In this document: one piece after another, positions 49,201 to 58,323 of the stretch
Layout: the number at the start of each line of letters is the position of its first letter
Position numbering within the stretch: the stretch's first letter is position 1
Position numbers and translations under genes: made by a program
Notes under the pieces: generated by a model
Seen by the model: only the letters and a program-made list of their open reading frames with translations
Told to the model about the DNA's origin: nothing
The model's database searches: none
Assembly (NCBI GenBank): GCA_964304625.1
Contig: OZ199838.1
Location: 8,308,001 to 8,372,000, forward strand
Source of the DNA: Kudoa neothunni
Lineage: Eukaryota; Cnidaria
DNA length: 64,000 nucleotides
Direction: 5' to 3'

Positions 49201-52200
49201 AGGAAACAGCCGAGGCGAATTTTCTCCGGCTGCGCACGCAAAATGGCGTTCAATTATAAATACACGAATATATGGGACAAACTAAAAAAATATTTGTAGA
49301 CAAACGTTAATTTAATTATAAAATAGAATCCTAGTTCATTTTCTAATTATACATAAAGGAAATAGTTTCCAAATAATACGTTTCGTATTATTTCTCATAA
49401 TCAAAAAATGTCTTGAATTTTTTCCATTTTCAGAACATGTTTTTCGGATAAAATAGACTTTGGATTGCACATGCGATATTGAATATCTTGTTCGGTATTA
49501 CTCTGAGCTTATTTTAATACCTCCATAAATGTCTGCAAGCCAGCATGGTTCTGATCGAATCGGTTACGAAAATGACAGTTGAATGCTTCTGCTGAATTTG
49601 AGGTATGGTTTATTCCCTCAATAACGCGATCGAAAGCATTCCAATTTTCTGTTGAAAATCTTGAACAATTTGTAAAAATGTTTTTGAAATAAGTTATAAA
49701 CGATGCTAAATTGACATCAACGAACTTGTTTCTTATATTTTTCAATTTGGTAAACTAATAGCGGACGAAATCTAATGGAACAAAGGCTAGAGACAAGGAA
49801 CATTTGATTTACATTTTGAAATCAGCGTTTATTTCATATACTTTAGAAAATCCTTCTTATTGCATTCGTCTCCAAATACATTGTCCAAAAGGGAAACGGC
49901 AAAATTTTATGGGTGTTTCTTTTGATGCTTTTTTAAAAGCATCAAATACTTGAAACTCAAACTCTATTATCCAAAATTTGGGAAACTTCACTCTCTTAAT
50001 CTTGAGAATGGACAAAACTTTGGTATACATTGCTTCGGTTCTATTTACCATTAATAAATAGATGAGTGGAAAATCCTTGCCAAATGTCCTCCATTGAATC
50101 ATGTATAACTGTGAGAACTCTCTTGGCACCGCTTTGAGCGTTCCATTCGATATCCAGACTTCTGAATTATTCAAGTGTACAAGGTTTTGGGGAGTAGACA
50201 AAATTAGGGCATGTTAAGTATCCTTGGAACCGGAGTTGTATAGCATTAAATCTTCATTTCTGAATGATTTGATATTTAAGTCGTATAAATTGGACTCGTA
50301 GTTGACCTAGATGGAGCCCCTTATTCTAGAATTTTGAATATTTTTATAGATTGAATTCTTTGAAATAATCGTGAGATCATAAAGATTGATAGATTTTGTA
50401 GCCATAGAATAAACTTTATTAGGTGGATATTTTGTACTTTCAGCCAAATCCTTTATTTTTTGATTAAGAGTAATTTTTTTAATTTCATTATCGGATAGAG
50501 AGTGATTATGGATTCCTCTTTCTTCAATTCTCAAGGTAATATCCAATGGAGAAGTGCTATGCCTTCCTTTACATGTTCTGTATTGACATCTCCAATATTG
50601 ACTGTTACCATTAGAACAATCCTTCACATAATAAAATCTATTGAACACGAGTTTACCTCATTTCTTATGGGTTTAAATAGCAAATAATTTGGTTTATTAG
50701 AATTAGATTTACTAGACATGTTGAGTCTTTGTTAGGGGGCATGCGCCAAACAATACTAACATGTGTAATCGTCGACGCGCGTTGTGCGCACGCGTGTGGA
50801 GAGGTGCCGACGAAAATAAACTTAGGAATACGAATTACATTAGGAACAAAATTTGCGACATCGCCGAAATTTAAACATGAAAATCCAGCCAAAGTATGTT
50901 TGGGGCAGTAAAGGATTTCTTAATTGCAGTCGATTGAAGTAAAAACCTTCATTTTAAATCTTCTAATAGGAAATAAATATAAAAGCTTATCGACTAGAAA
51001 AAGAAAGGGTAACATAACGAAATTAAGACAAAATGAACGTGTCACTTTAGGAAGAAATTTTTGATAGAAAAACGCGAAAATTAAAGAAACCTTAATTCTC
51101 GAGCATAAGCATTTTATACCTTCGTTTTACAAGCGCATGTAATTTAATAATTCAATAAAAATATCCCTATAGCCTCCAGATGATAATATAAAATTGTACA
51201 AATCATCAAGATGCAGGCAAAAAATATATTATAAGAAAAAACTTAAAGTACAAAGAAATCTATTATGCTCGTTAAAACGCGCGCACAAGTTAGCATACTA
51301 CGAAGTGCATGTGTTTTATCAACGCCACCTTAGCCGCGCAACCAAAAAATATGATTCGCTATTCTACAATATTTTCATTTTTGAATTATAACTATTACAT
51401 AAAAGAAAACTAAAATATTTATAGAAACAGAATTTATTTATACGTTGAGACGAATTACTGCACAATATTTTCCATTTCAAAGCATCGCGTGTCATGCGCA
51501 TGACATTAAATTAATCCAATTAAAATTGAATAGGTGACCTTGGGCTCCACGAGCCCATCTGAGTAGTAAATTGAGCATAATTAATTCAAAAAATGTTTTT
51601 TTTCATTTCAGTTGTTAAAATATTATTTTACATTTAGTTGTAGATTTTCAATGAATTCGAAATTTTTTATTTAACCGATGTTCACCAAAAAAGGATTATG
51701 ACAATAGCAATATGCTTTATTTTATTTAAAAGTTAACCTCACAATTGCGCAATATGTGTATCAGTGTCATGTTTGAATTTCTCAAATCAATTATCTACCG
51801 ACAACATTGTTTAGTGGATTTATTCGTTTCTTAGATTGTAAGCCACCAGAAATGAAGAGCTGAAGACCAACAAAATCGGATGTCAACCTGACATCAAGCG
51901 TTCTCTTGAAGCAGTTAGGTTTAAATTCAACAAGAATAATTCGTCATTTACGGAAAATAACATAAATGATCGGAAACGATGTAGTTTATGTCCTGCATGT
52001 ATCATAAGGCGGGACAAATAAGTATGCCATGTGTGTAACAATAGTATATGTAACGAACATTCAATAAAAAAATTACCTGTTTGAGTGTCCCCCAAAATAA
52101 ATTATTTATTGTATATCATACATTTTTTATCACGCAAATAACGTATTAAAGGAAGCAAATACAGCTTAAAATATAATGAATAAAGGATAGAAATTAATAA

Positions 52201-54056
52201 GGGTGGCCTCGTCGAGCCCAAGGTCACCTAAATTGGGAGCGCCAGAAGATCACTTATTAAGGGTTAAACACATCAACCACACGATAAAGCTTAATAATGA
52301 CCCGACAAATTCCGTAACAATTATTTATTATTTATTTAATAGAGAAAAAAATCAATAGATCAGTATATTGATATGCAACTAAAATTAAAAAAATTAATTA
52401 TTCAGCTGACTTAAACAAACCTTATATTAAAATTGAAAGGGAATTACTGTAGGTTGAAATTTCGATAAGATACACTTCACAACAGTATGCATCCATTCAC
52501 CAATGTATTTCTAAGTAGAGAACAATATAAAACGTTGTAATAGAATAACTCAAAAATTGACTATTACATTTGAGTAGTACAATTGGAAGGTGGTGAGAAA
52601 GTGTATGGTGGCGTCAAAAGCCCCAAGGCAAATGGAATTTTCCAAAATTGCAATAAGATGATGTTTATCCATCGCGGCATTGGTTAAACTGGGTTGGAGA
52701 AGTTCGGTGCACGAAATTACCGAAAATAAAGCTAAAGATGCAAGTTCTTTCCGAATTATATTGTAGATATCGCGCTCCAGCACAAACTTTTGTAAAAATT
52801 GGTTCACTTGATATGCCAACTGCATGTCCACAACTTCACCTAGAAAATCCATTTTAGCCATCATAGCTCAAAAAACACATCTATGCCTTTTATAAAATTG
52901 AATGAAGCTATCGACATCACCAACGATGAATACAATCCAGATGTAAAATGATCCATCGGATTTCTAATGCACATGTAATCATCACTGTGGCAACTGTTAG
53001 CTGTGGATTTTTTTATTCGTTCTTTCCAAGCTTGATAGAGTTGAAGACCGAATTCGAATGATTCAAACGAAAATTTAGACTAAATCAATAACTTCAACAT
53101 GTATAAAACGTAAATATGAATACAATGGGAGCTAGCAGATTCAATATACGAACAAATGATTTTTGTTCATTGTACATAAGCATTAAAACTTTGGATTTCC
53201 ATAATTCGAGAGCTTTTGGGCACTGAAAAAAAGGTCCAATATCATTTGATAAAATATCTTGACTAATTTGTTTGGGTTTATTGTCAGCATTCATTAGGCC
53301 ATTAACGTAATGTTGAATGAGTGAAAAAATAGCATGATATTTTGCCTCATAATTGATCATATTTTCAAAAAAGCTTTTTTTCAATCCCTTCTCCTTGAGT
53401 ATTTTAATGGGTGCGAAACGAAACAATTCAAAAAATGCTGACACTAATGTCAGTTTGTCGTTCAATCCAGGATCTGTGGACGAATTTTTTTTCGATGATA
53501 TCGACCGCTGAAGACTTTCAATCATGTCATTATCAATATCAAAACTTAGAATAAGTTCACACGTCTGATAGTAGACAATAACGAATTCAAGGTACGAACA
53601 GAGCACTATACTAAGCTGAGGATGGAATGGATATTCTTCTTGGCATTCCGTCGATAGTAACGTCAACTCAATCGCGAATTCTTCGCCCAAATTTAATAGC
53701 TTTGCGAAACTTCTAGCACATTGTTTCATATCGAAACCCAGTTGTTGATTCGATTCAATCAAACCCTCAGATGAAACACCACCTGAGCTAGTGTTGTAGA
53801 AAATTAAATTGTTAAGAAATTCACTAAACGTCGACGAAATAGTCTTGAGATTATATTCCAAATTGATTTTGGATATATATTGAGAAATAGGAGTGGGATC
53901 GCCATCAATAGCATATTGCCTTAGGAAAGAATCGATATCACTTAGAATAACATGTAGTATTCTAATCTGCAAACATTTTCCTTCATTACGAAGTTAAAAA
54001 AATTTAAAAATAATAAAAGTACCCTTAAGAATTTGTCCACTGGATACTTCCGCCAT
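37298..54056 (-). CDS. NUP205: NUP205 (Nup192-type inner-ring nucleoporin), 9 exons
   Basis: Large alpha-solenoid scaffold nucleoporin of the nuclear pore inner ring. Exons: 54056-54048, 53966-53124, 53079-52879, 52819-52568, 42323-38081, 38027-37617, 37567-37530, 37485-37420, 37366-37298. All junctions keep frame and give about 2043 aa, close to the roughly 2,000 aa of animal NUP205. Matching landmarks: MKQCARSFAKLLNLGEEFAIE then YPFHPQLSIVLCSYLEFVIVYY (vertebrate LIKEAFILSDLFDIGE... RGLVAVLLYWD); IWLFNMSQAKFVDNVVNFV (WLLYLSNSGYLKVLVDSLV); GIKYLCDSGLIIKLIQ (GALELLRSGVIVRLAQ); NAGVGLLTYLVVQFASAIVS (LGIIIYLLKQSANDFFS); and a conserved C-terminal tail. One exon is 4.2 kb. Introns are 39-91 nt except 42324-52567 (10.2 kb). 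The first (9-nt) exon and the 52879/52819 junction are the least certain. Confidence 0.93.
43497..45315. mobile_element. non-autonomous long-TIR element
   Basis: Arms of about 130 bp: 43497-43630 against 45185-45315. The matching core is ATGGC(A/T)G(T/C)GTCT then TTT(T/C)GCCGGACGC, continuing through AAAAAATATCTGTTATAA and TGCAGAATATAAATTTAG. The interior (about 1.5 kb) shows no reading frame of note. The target duplication is unclear because the tip is embedded in a self-complementary TTTTAAA tract. Superfamily unassigned; Mutator-like is possible from TIR length. Confidence 0.75.
46681..48516 (+). mobile_element. piggyBac-like internally deleted element, copy B
   Basis: TTAA precedes it (46677-46680). 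The left terminus AGTGCTTTTGGGGGTC has the palindrome GGGGTCTATTAGACCCC. The right terminus near 48485 has GGGGTCTAATAGACTCC then AAAAGCACT. The expected right TTAA is lost at the junction with the adjoining Tigger-like MITE. Its left 780 bp is closely related to copy A. Confidence 0.8.
46975..47438 (+). pseudogene. piggyBac transposase fragments (copy B)
   Basis: An acidic N-terminal piece (NEIYSADYNSYFSEIIDSSD, VSEYDDNNLIW) joins to the LLKMVLTMVGTLRVNKRNV segment, with the same internal deletion as copy A. No catalytic Asp region remains. Confidence 0.75.
48519..49163. mobile_element. Tigger-like MITE
   Basis: TA at 48517-48518, then CAGTAGTTAACCGATTTTTCG. The right end read inward is TATTAGGTAACCGATGTTTCG, bordered by TA near 49164. 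The right interior has GCGCGC, GTGCG, CGTGACC and a GGCCCC run, as in the fragment at 1240-1335. About 645 bp, non-coding. Confidence 0.6.
49509..50719 (-). pseudogene. FLYWCH-MULE transposase relic
   Basis: Minus strand. A FLYWCH-type zinc-finger region (from about 50650: KLVFNRFYYVKD, YWRCQYRTCKGRHST, GIHNHS) is followed by a MULE core (50201-49857: VWISNGTLKAVPREFSQLYM, then a QVFDAF segment and FCRFPFGQCIWRRMQ) and a C-terminal piece (49745-49509: NHTSNSAEAFNCHFRNRF). The order matches animal FLYWCH/MULE transposases. A frame change near 50660 and stops between pieces show decay. Terminal repeats were not identified. Confidence 0.8.
51531..52263 (+). mobile_element. piggyBac deletion derivative
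   Basis: Inverted motifs GGTGACCTTGGGCTCCACGA (51531) and the complement of GGTGACCTTGGGCTCGACGA (52200-52230) bracket it. The right tip reads AAGGG then TTAA (52264-52267). Between them a plus-strand frame (about 51855-52085) has the Cys-rich piggyBac C-terminal tail (RCSLCPAC, VCHVCNNSICNEHS), interrupted by one stop. The rest of the transposase is missing and the left tip has no clear TTAA. Confidence 0.65.
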
Positions 54057-54154
54057 TATGATGCGCACGGTTTGTGATAGACGAATACTGTACGAGTCAC
54101 GGCGATTTGAGGTCAAAAACACCGGATCATTTTTTGCCACTAGAGAATATAAAA
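54057..54154. promoter_or_regulatory. shared divergent promoter region, NUP205/NSMCE1
   Basis: Only 98 bp separate the two divergent start codons (NUP205 ATG at 54056 on the minus strand, NSMCE1 ATG at 54155 on the plus strand). The interval is less AT-rich than its surroundings. No specific factor site is assigned. A bidirectional promoter is inferred from the geometry. Confidence 0.6.
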
Positions 54155-55180
54155 ATGGAGTCAGATATCAAAGTTAAACTTTTACAATATGTTTCAATCA
54201 ACTGCGTTTGTTATGAGGAAATGCTGTTGAGTTATTACCATAGTATAGCCGGAGGTTTATTCAAATATTTTACTGTTATTTTTTACGTCATTTTGTAGAG
54301 GAAAATAAATCAATTAATGCAAAAGAAATTATAAAGGAACTTAACGAAGTTGTTTTGGATTTGAATTTAACGATAAAACGATGCCGATCTGAAGTCGATG
54401 GATCGTGGTATTATGGAATTGTAAGATGATTTTTTTAACCGTGTTTGCTCATTATATGCTATTTTTATGTAGGTTAATGAATATCCAGCCGAGTCTACTA
54501 TAACAAATTTACACTTATCACCACAGAGTTTACGAATATTTTTTTGTGTTGTATGTGGTTGTGATTGAATGGTTTGGTTGCGAATAAGTAATATTAGTTG
54601 AAACTTATGGTTCAATCTGATGGATATCTAAAAAATTCATCTTTAAAGGAACACAACGCTCCAGAAATTAAAGATTGTTCCAATGAAAATTTCCAGGTAT
54701 ATTACATAGATTATTTATGTCATATGTTTTTGTGTGAACTTAATTTATATTTTAGTATTGTCTGAATGAGCTGGTTTTGTACAGCTATTTAAAGCCCGTA
54801 ATTTGTTTATATAACAGGATTTATTTATGCTTTTATTGTTGATGGATAGTATGAAGATGGTTATACGTTGGGCGATAAAGCACTGCTAGATTTAAAATCC
54901 ACATTAAATCAAATATTTCCAGAAAATATTTACATGTGTGAATTGTGTAAAGATATTGTCATATTGGTAATCTCCTTTTTTCAATTTATGGTAATGCGCT
55001 CTTAGAACGTTAAATGTACACAGTGTGATAAGAGAATGCACAAACATTGTTGTGAGCGTATAAACAAAACGTATATAATATGTAAATATTTTCCGCGTTA
55101 ACCTTTACTTATTTAGTGGTAATTCCTTTTGTTCCCTTTGTATCGGAAGTGAAATCAAGATTGAAGGCGTGAATAATTAA
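54155..55180 (+). CDS. NSMCE1: NSMCE1/NSE1, RING subunit of the SMC5/6 complex, 8 exons
   Basis: Subunit of the SMC5/6 DNA-repair complex, which acts with the MAGE-type subunit NSE3 in the nucleus. Exons: 54155-54254, 54299-54420, 54473-54550, 54598-54696, 54756-54797, 54850-54966, 55006-55070, 55117-55180 (228 aa; introns 44-58 nt; all in frame). The winged-helix part includes NEVVLDLNLTIKRCRSEVDG then SWYYGIVNEYP, parallel to vertebrate NSVLESLYIEIKRGVTEDDG... ALVNLA, and YCLNELVLYSYLKP. The C-terminal variant RING has CELC, CTQC, H and C in KRMHKHC, and FCSLC, all eight zinc ligands present (C4HC3). An upstream in-frame ATG at 54074 would add 27 residues with no family counterpart. The last splice was chosen because it restores the final Cys pair. 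Confidence 0.9.
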
Positions 55181-55463
55181 ATTTCTCGTCTAAATTAATT
55201 CTTTAAAATACTCTCATGTGTAAATATCACAGGATGACTTTTTCTTTTAAGACGATTTAGTGTTTTTTCATTTGTTAAGTGTTTTTTTATGGTGATACGT
55301 TTGAGAACTATTTTAAGGTTAAGAATTGTTAATACTTATTTGAGAAGCTTCTTCGGCAAAAAATAACTTCTAGCGCGACAAATTTTGTAGTGTAATACTA
55401 TCTATGAATGAATTGGTTTGATAAATTTTTAAAAAATAGTTCATCTTTTTAGTGAGTACTTTT
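55181..55463. other. AT-rich, 3' of NSMCE1
   Basis: No gene or repeat recognised; presumably NSMCE1 3' UTR and spacer up to the hAT target duplication. Confidence 0.4.
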
Positions 55464-55896
55464 CTCTAGTACAGTGATTCTCAACTGTGGGAGATAAAGT
55501 GACATCAGAATTGGATAGGGGGAATTTTTGCATTATATGGTTTGGGACGTACTTAAGGATATCTAAGAAATCATATTATTCAATGCTGTTAAACTCAATA
55601 AGAATTTGGCAGAAATGGTTCAAATGTTTTTAGTAATATGTATTAAAAATTATTTATGGAGTTACTATATGCCTTTTACGTTTATAGAGCTATTATCGGT
55701 CTCTTTCTTTGACGCCTCTTTTAGCGATGTAATCTAATAATAATACTTCAAATTGCTATCTGCGTGATAAACAATATTTAAGCGTCATTAGTCTTGACTA
55801 TTTTTAATTATTTCTGACCCCTAGGAGGGAAGGAAGGTCAGAAATAATTTAATGTAGAAGAACCTATTAAAATTAAATCTGCAGACAGCTTGTGGG

Positions 55897-56674
55897 TAGG
55901 GCGTCCAAACCTTGGGTTTTTTGGTTATTTACAAAACTTGTAGATTATTGAATTCTTCGAGATCAATTTATAAATAATAACTTTTAGAATTAGATATAAT
56001 AATTATATTTATTGTTTTATTAATGGTGGGAATTAAAATTATTCGAAATTTTGAAATACCACGATCGTCGGCAACGCGCTGTCTACCGACCCTTGGATAA
56101 TTGTTATTTAATCAATTATTCTTATGATTCTATGATTGTATCTTGGTATTTCAACACTGTCATAAAATGTTCTAGTTTTTTTTAATAACATATTTTGGAG
56201 TTATTAACATACATTATTTTAAAGTATGCGTGAAATTTCAAACGGAGATCAAAAAAAGCGTTGGATAATATTTGCTCCGATCAAGATTCTAAGTACAGAA
56301 CTTCCAGCTACCGCGAATATTGAACGAATTTTTGTATTAATGAACACAGTAAAAACTAAATAAACCAACTCATTAAAGGCTGAAACTGTAAAATGTAAAC
56401 TTCTCGCAAAGCAGTTGATCAGAAGAAATAATAATACGTGTTTGGCGCCACATCCAAAGAATAAACTAATACATGATGTGAGCCAACGATACCCTGAGCG
56501 CTTAAAAAATAGATCAAGCTTCTTAACTGAGGGTTGTGAAGATGATTAAGACGATTCAATTGACGACAGTAATTAGAAAACGCGTTTAAAATAAAAATTC
56601 TTGTTATTTTAATAATACTATTATGTTTTCTTTGCGACCTTGGGTTTTTTCTGATAGTCTCATTGGACGCCCTG
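55897..56674 (+). mobile_element. hAT element nested within another hAT
   Basis: The left tip is TAGGGCGTCCAA and the right tip read inward is CAGGGCGTCCAA. Flanks CTTGTGGG (55889-55896) and TTTGTGAG (56675-56682) share 6/8 bases. An ACCTTGGGTTTTTT motif is repeated near both tips (about 55910 and 56640). It keeps only the C-terminal end of a transposase. Confidence 0.75.
56225..56549 (+). pseudogene. hAT transposase C-terminal (dimerisation) remnant
   Basis: The plus frame includes LPATANIERIFVLMNTVKTK, a stop, then TNSLKAETVKCKLLAKQLI. This matches the hAT C-terminal dimerisation pattern (P...A..ER.FS.......R..L...). About 108 codons with one internal stop. The remainder of the transposase is absent. 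Confidence 0.65.
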
Positions 56675-56896
56675 TTTGTGAGTTAGAGTTGATAGGATTA
56701 AAAACTGTCATTACACAAGCGTAAGTGCCTTTTTAGGATTAGAATTTATCATGTAAATATTTTCTGCCTTAGCAAAACCAGTATTAAACCTTAAAGTAGA
56801 TATGAATTTGGCTTCCAAATTAAAGGGGTAACTTTATATTGTTCACCAGGTTGAGGGGGTAAATTTGACAAAATGGTTAACAACCCCTGCTCTAGA

Positions 56897-57847
56897 TAAT
56901 TTAAAAATGTTTGGTTAAAATATATTACTCACTTGTTTGTGGATAGTAGGTAGAATACAATGCATTCTTAACTGTAAGAAATATATTAAGATTATGTCTT
57001 AATACGTTCTGGTGCCATATGACCCCAAACACTCGAAGAATAAATGAGGAATGATATTTTATTCATTATTAGCAAACATTATGTATAAAATATATATTTA
57101 TTCAAAATAATATGATTGTTGTGGTTAATAATTTTTTATCACATGATAACTAAATAAAATAATGACCAAATGTCTAAAAAATTGTTGTAGGATTTATAAT
57201 TCATTGAAATGTCAGAATAACGGGATAAGCTCTGATCATTTCATTTCATTAAGAAATGTTTTTTTAATTAAACGACAATTAAATCCTAATATATCCATTA
57301 GGGAATGTATTAGTCCAGAAATTTCCAAACTATAGTTATTTTAGATACAAATATTTTTTAAATTAGAAAAAAATACAATGTAGCTCTAATTGGATAAATT
57401 ATTCAAAAGATAAATTTATCTGGAAAAATTCTTTATTCGCGTAAATTAAAGAAGCATGATATTAATATAAGTAATTATTTATTGAAATCCACTTTCAAAA
57501 ATTTGTGTAAGAGTTTAACTCGCTAAATCAATATATTCAGGCACGAAAATAAACACAATTACTCTATGGTTCCGCAATGGCGCGAGAGATGTTATAATCA
57601 AAAAATATACATAGGGTCCCAGAGTAGGTAATGATAATACATTATCGCAGTATTAAATTTACCTTTGTGTATGATCGTATTGATTGTTTAGCATAAATAG
57701 ACAATAGATTATGAGTTTATTATAAATGGTAATTGTTGTATCCTCGCAAAAAGCCAAAGAAACACTAATTGAGTTGAAATGAGCACGAGAGAGACAATTG
57801 GTAAATACTAACAAATATTTAAATAGGGTGAGGGGGTCTAAATTCCG
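56897..57847. other. AT-rich stretch with one piggyBac-like end
   Basis: At 57005-57045 a motif reading (reverse) CTTCGAGTGTTTGGGGTC then ATATGGCACC resembles the piggyBac-type terminal boxes elsewhere in the window. No partner end is clear. The rest shows no gene. Confidence 0.4.
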
Positions 57848-58193
57848 ATGTTGTCCAGGTCTTCATTTCGACATTTTGCATCGCCGCTTTTGATGTTATA
57901 ACGGTTTCTAATATTACCAATACTGAGAGGTGTATTGGCCCCAAGTTTTTTTACCAAGTCGTAGGTACAACGCTATTGGTGTTATTCATGGGGAAACCGA
58001 GACTAAATACTATTTGAACAGAGGAGGAAATCGTTTTCAATTCTCACCTCTACGGTCGCCCTGGGGATTCCGTTTTCGCGCCAAGTCGCGGAAGGTCAGA
58101 GACCCAACAGTAATCAATGGAAATCGAAAAGAATACTATGCCAAGAAGAAACGATCCAATAATAAAAATCTATTAAAGCAAAAGATCGCTTAG
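57848..58193 (+). CDS. possible small gene, unknown product
   Basis: A 5' piece from ATG 57848 reads MLSRSSFRHFASPLL, which looks like a mitochondrial targeting presequence. A downstream open frame (57930-58193, 87 codons) is basic at its end (SPWGFRFRAKSRKVRD, YYAKKKRSNNKNLLKQKIA). No splice joining the two pieces in frame was found, so they may be unrelated. The block is less AT-rich than its flanks. Its 3' end runs into the tRNA-like fragment next to the LINE. I do not recognise the product. Confidence 0.25.
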
Positions 58194-58227
58194 ATTCTTC
58201 CGGGGATCGAACCCAGGGCCGCAAGTG
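58193..58227 (-). repeat. 35-nt copy of the tRNA-Val 3' half at the LINE 3' junction
   Basis: Matches 62757-62791, the 3' half of the intact tRNA-Val(CAC), at 30 of 35 positions in the same orientation. It covers the anticodon-stem 3' strand, variable loop, T arm (GGGTTCGATCCCCGG) and acceptor 3' strand. Upstream of it on the minus strand the tRNA 5' half is absent and LINE 3' sequence begins. Beyond it a GATCTTTTGC tract resembles GATTTTCTTTTGC in the trailer of the intact tRNA. Confidence 0.8.
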
Positions 58228-58323
58228 AAAAAATAATCGATAATAAACTAGTTTTTATATCTAACTAAAGTTATTTTTGATGAATAATACGGATGACGCG
58301 TCGATTGATTGATGGTGCGGTGT

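Larger units (their letters stand above)
42324..52567 (-). other. 10.2-kb NUP205 intron rich in transposons
   Basis: Bounded by a donor after QLYYSN (AAT|GTAATAG, minus strand) and an acceptor before NPLSEFIVNL (ATATAG|AAT), both phase 0. It contains a long-TIR element, piggyBac copy B, a Tigger-like MITE, a FLYWCH/MULE relic and a piggyBac remnant. The parts between (42324-43496, 45316-46680, 49170-49508, 50720-51530, 52268-52567) are AT-rich with nothing recognised, apart from a CpG-rich patch at about 50775-50805. Confidence 0.85.
55472..56888. mobile_element. hAT element hosting a second hAT
   Basis: The left tip is CAGTGATTCTCAAC and the right tip read inward is CAGGGGTTGTTAACC. Flanks CTCTAGTA (55464-55471) and CTCTAGAT (56889-56896) share 6/8 bases. 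Without the inner insertion it is about 640 bp, non-coding. A related left end occurs at 23798. Confidence 0.75.

Noticed and set aside
54367-54615. Minus-strand 82-codon frame within NSMCE1
   Set aside because: It overlaps NSMCE1 exons 3-4 and introns on the opposite strand, with no recognisable domain.
57848-58193. A confident two-exon mitochondrial protein gene
   Set aside because: None of the GT-AG combinations near 57895-57929 joins the presequence-like piece to the downstream frame in phase, so only a low-confidence entry is kept.
58193-58227. A second functional tRNA gene
   Set aside because: Only the 3' half is present; the D arm and the 5' acceptor strand are replaced by LINE 3' sequence.
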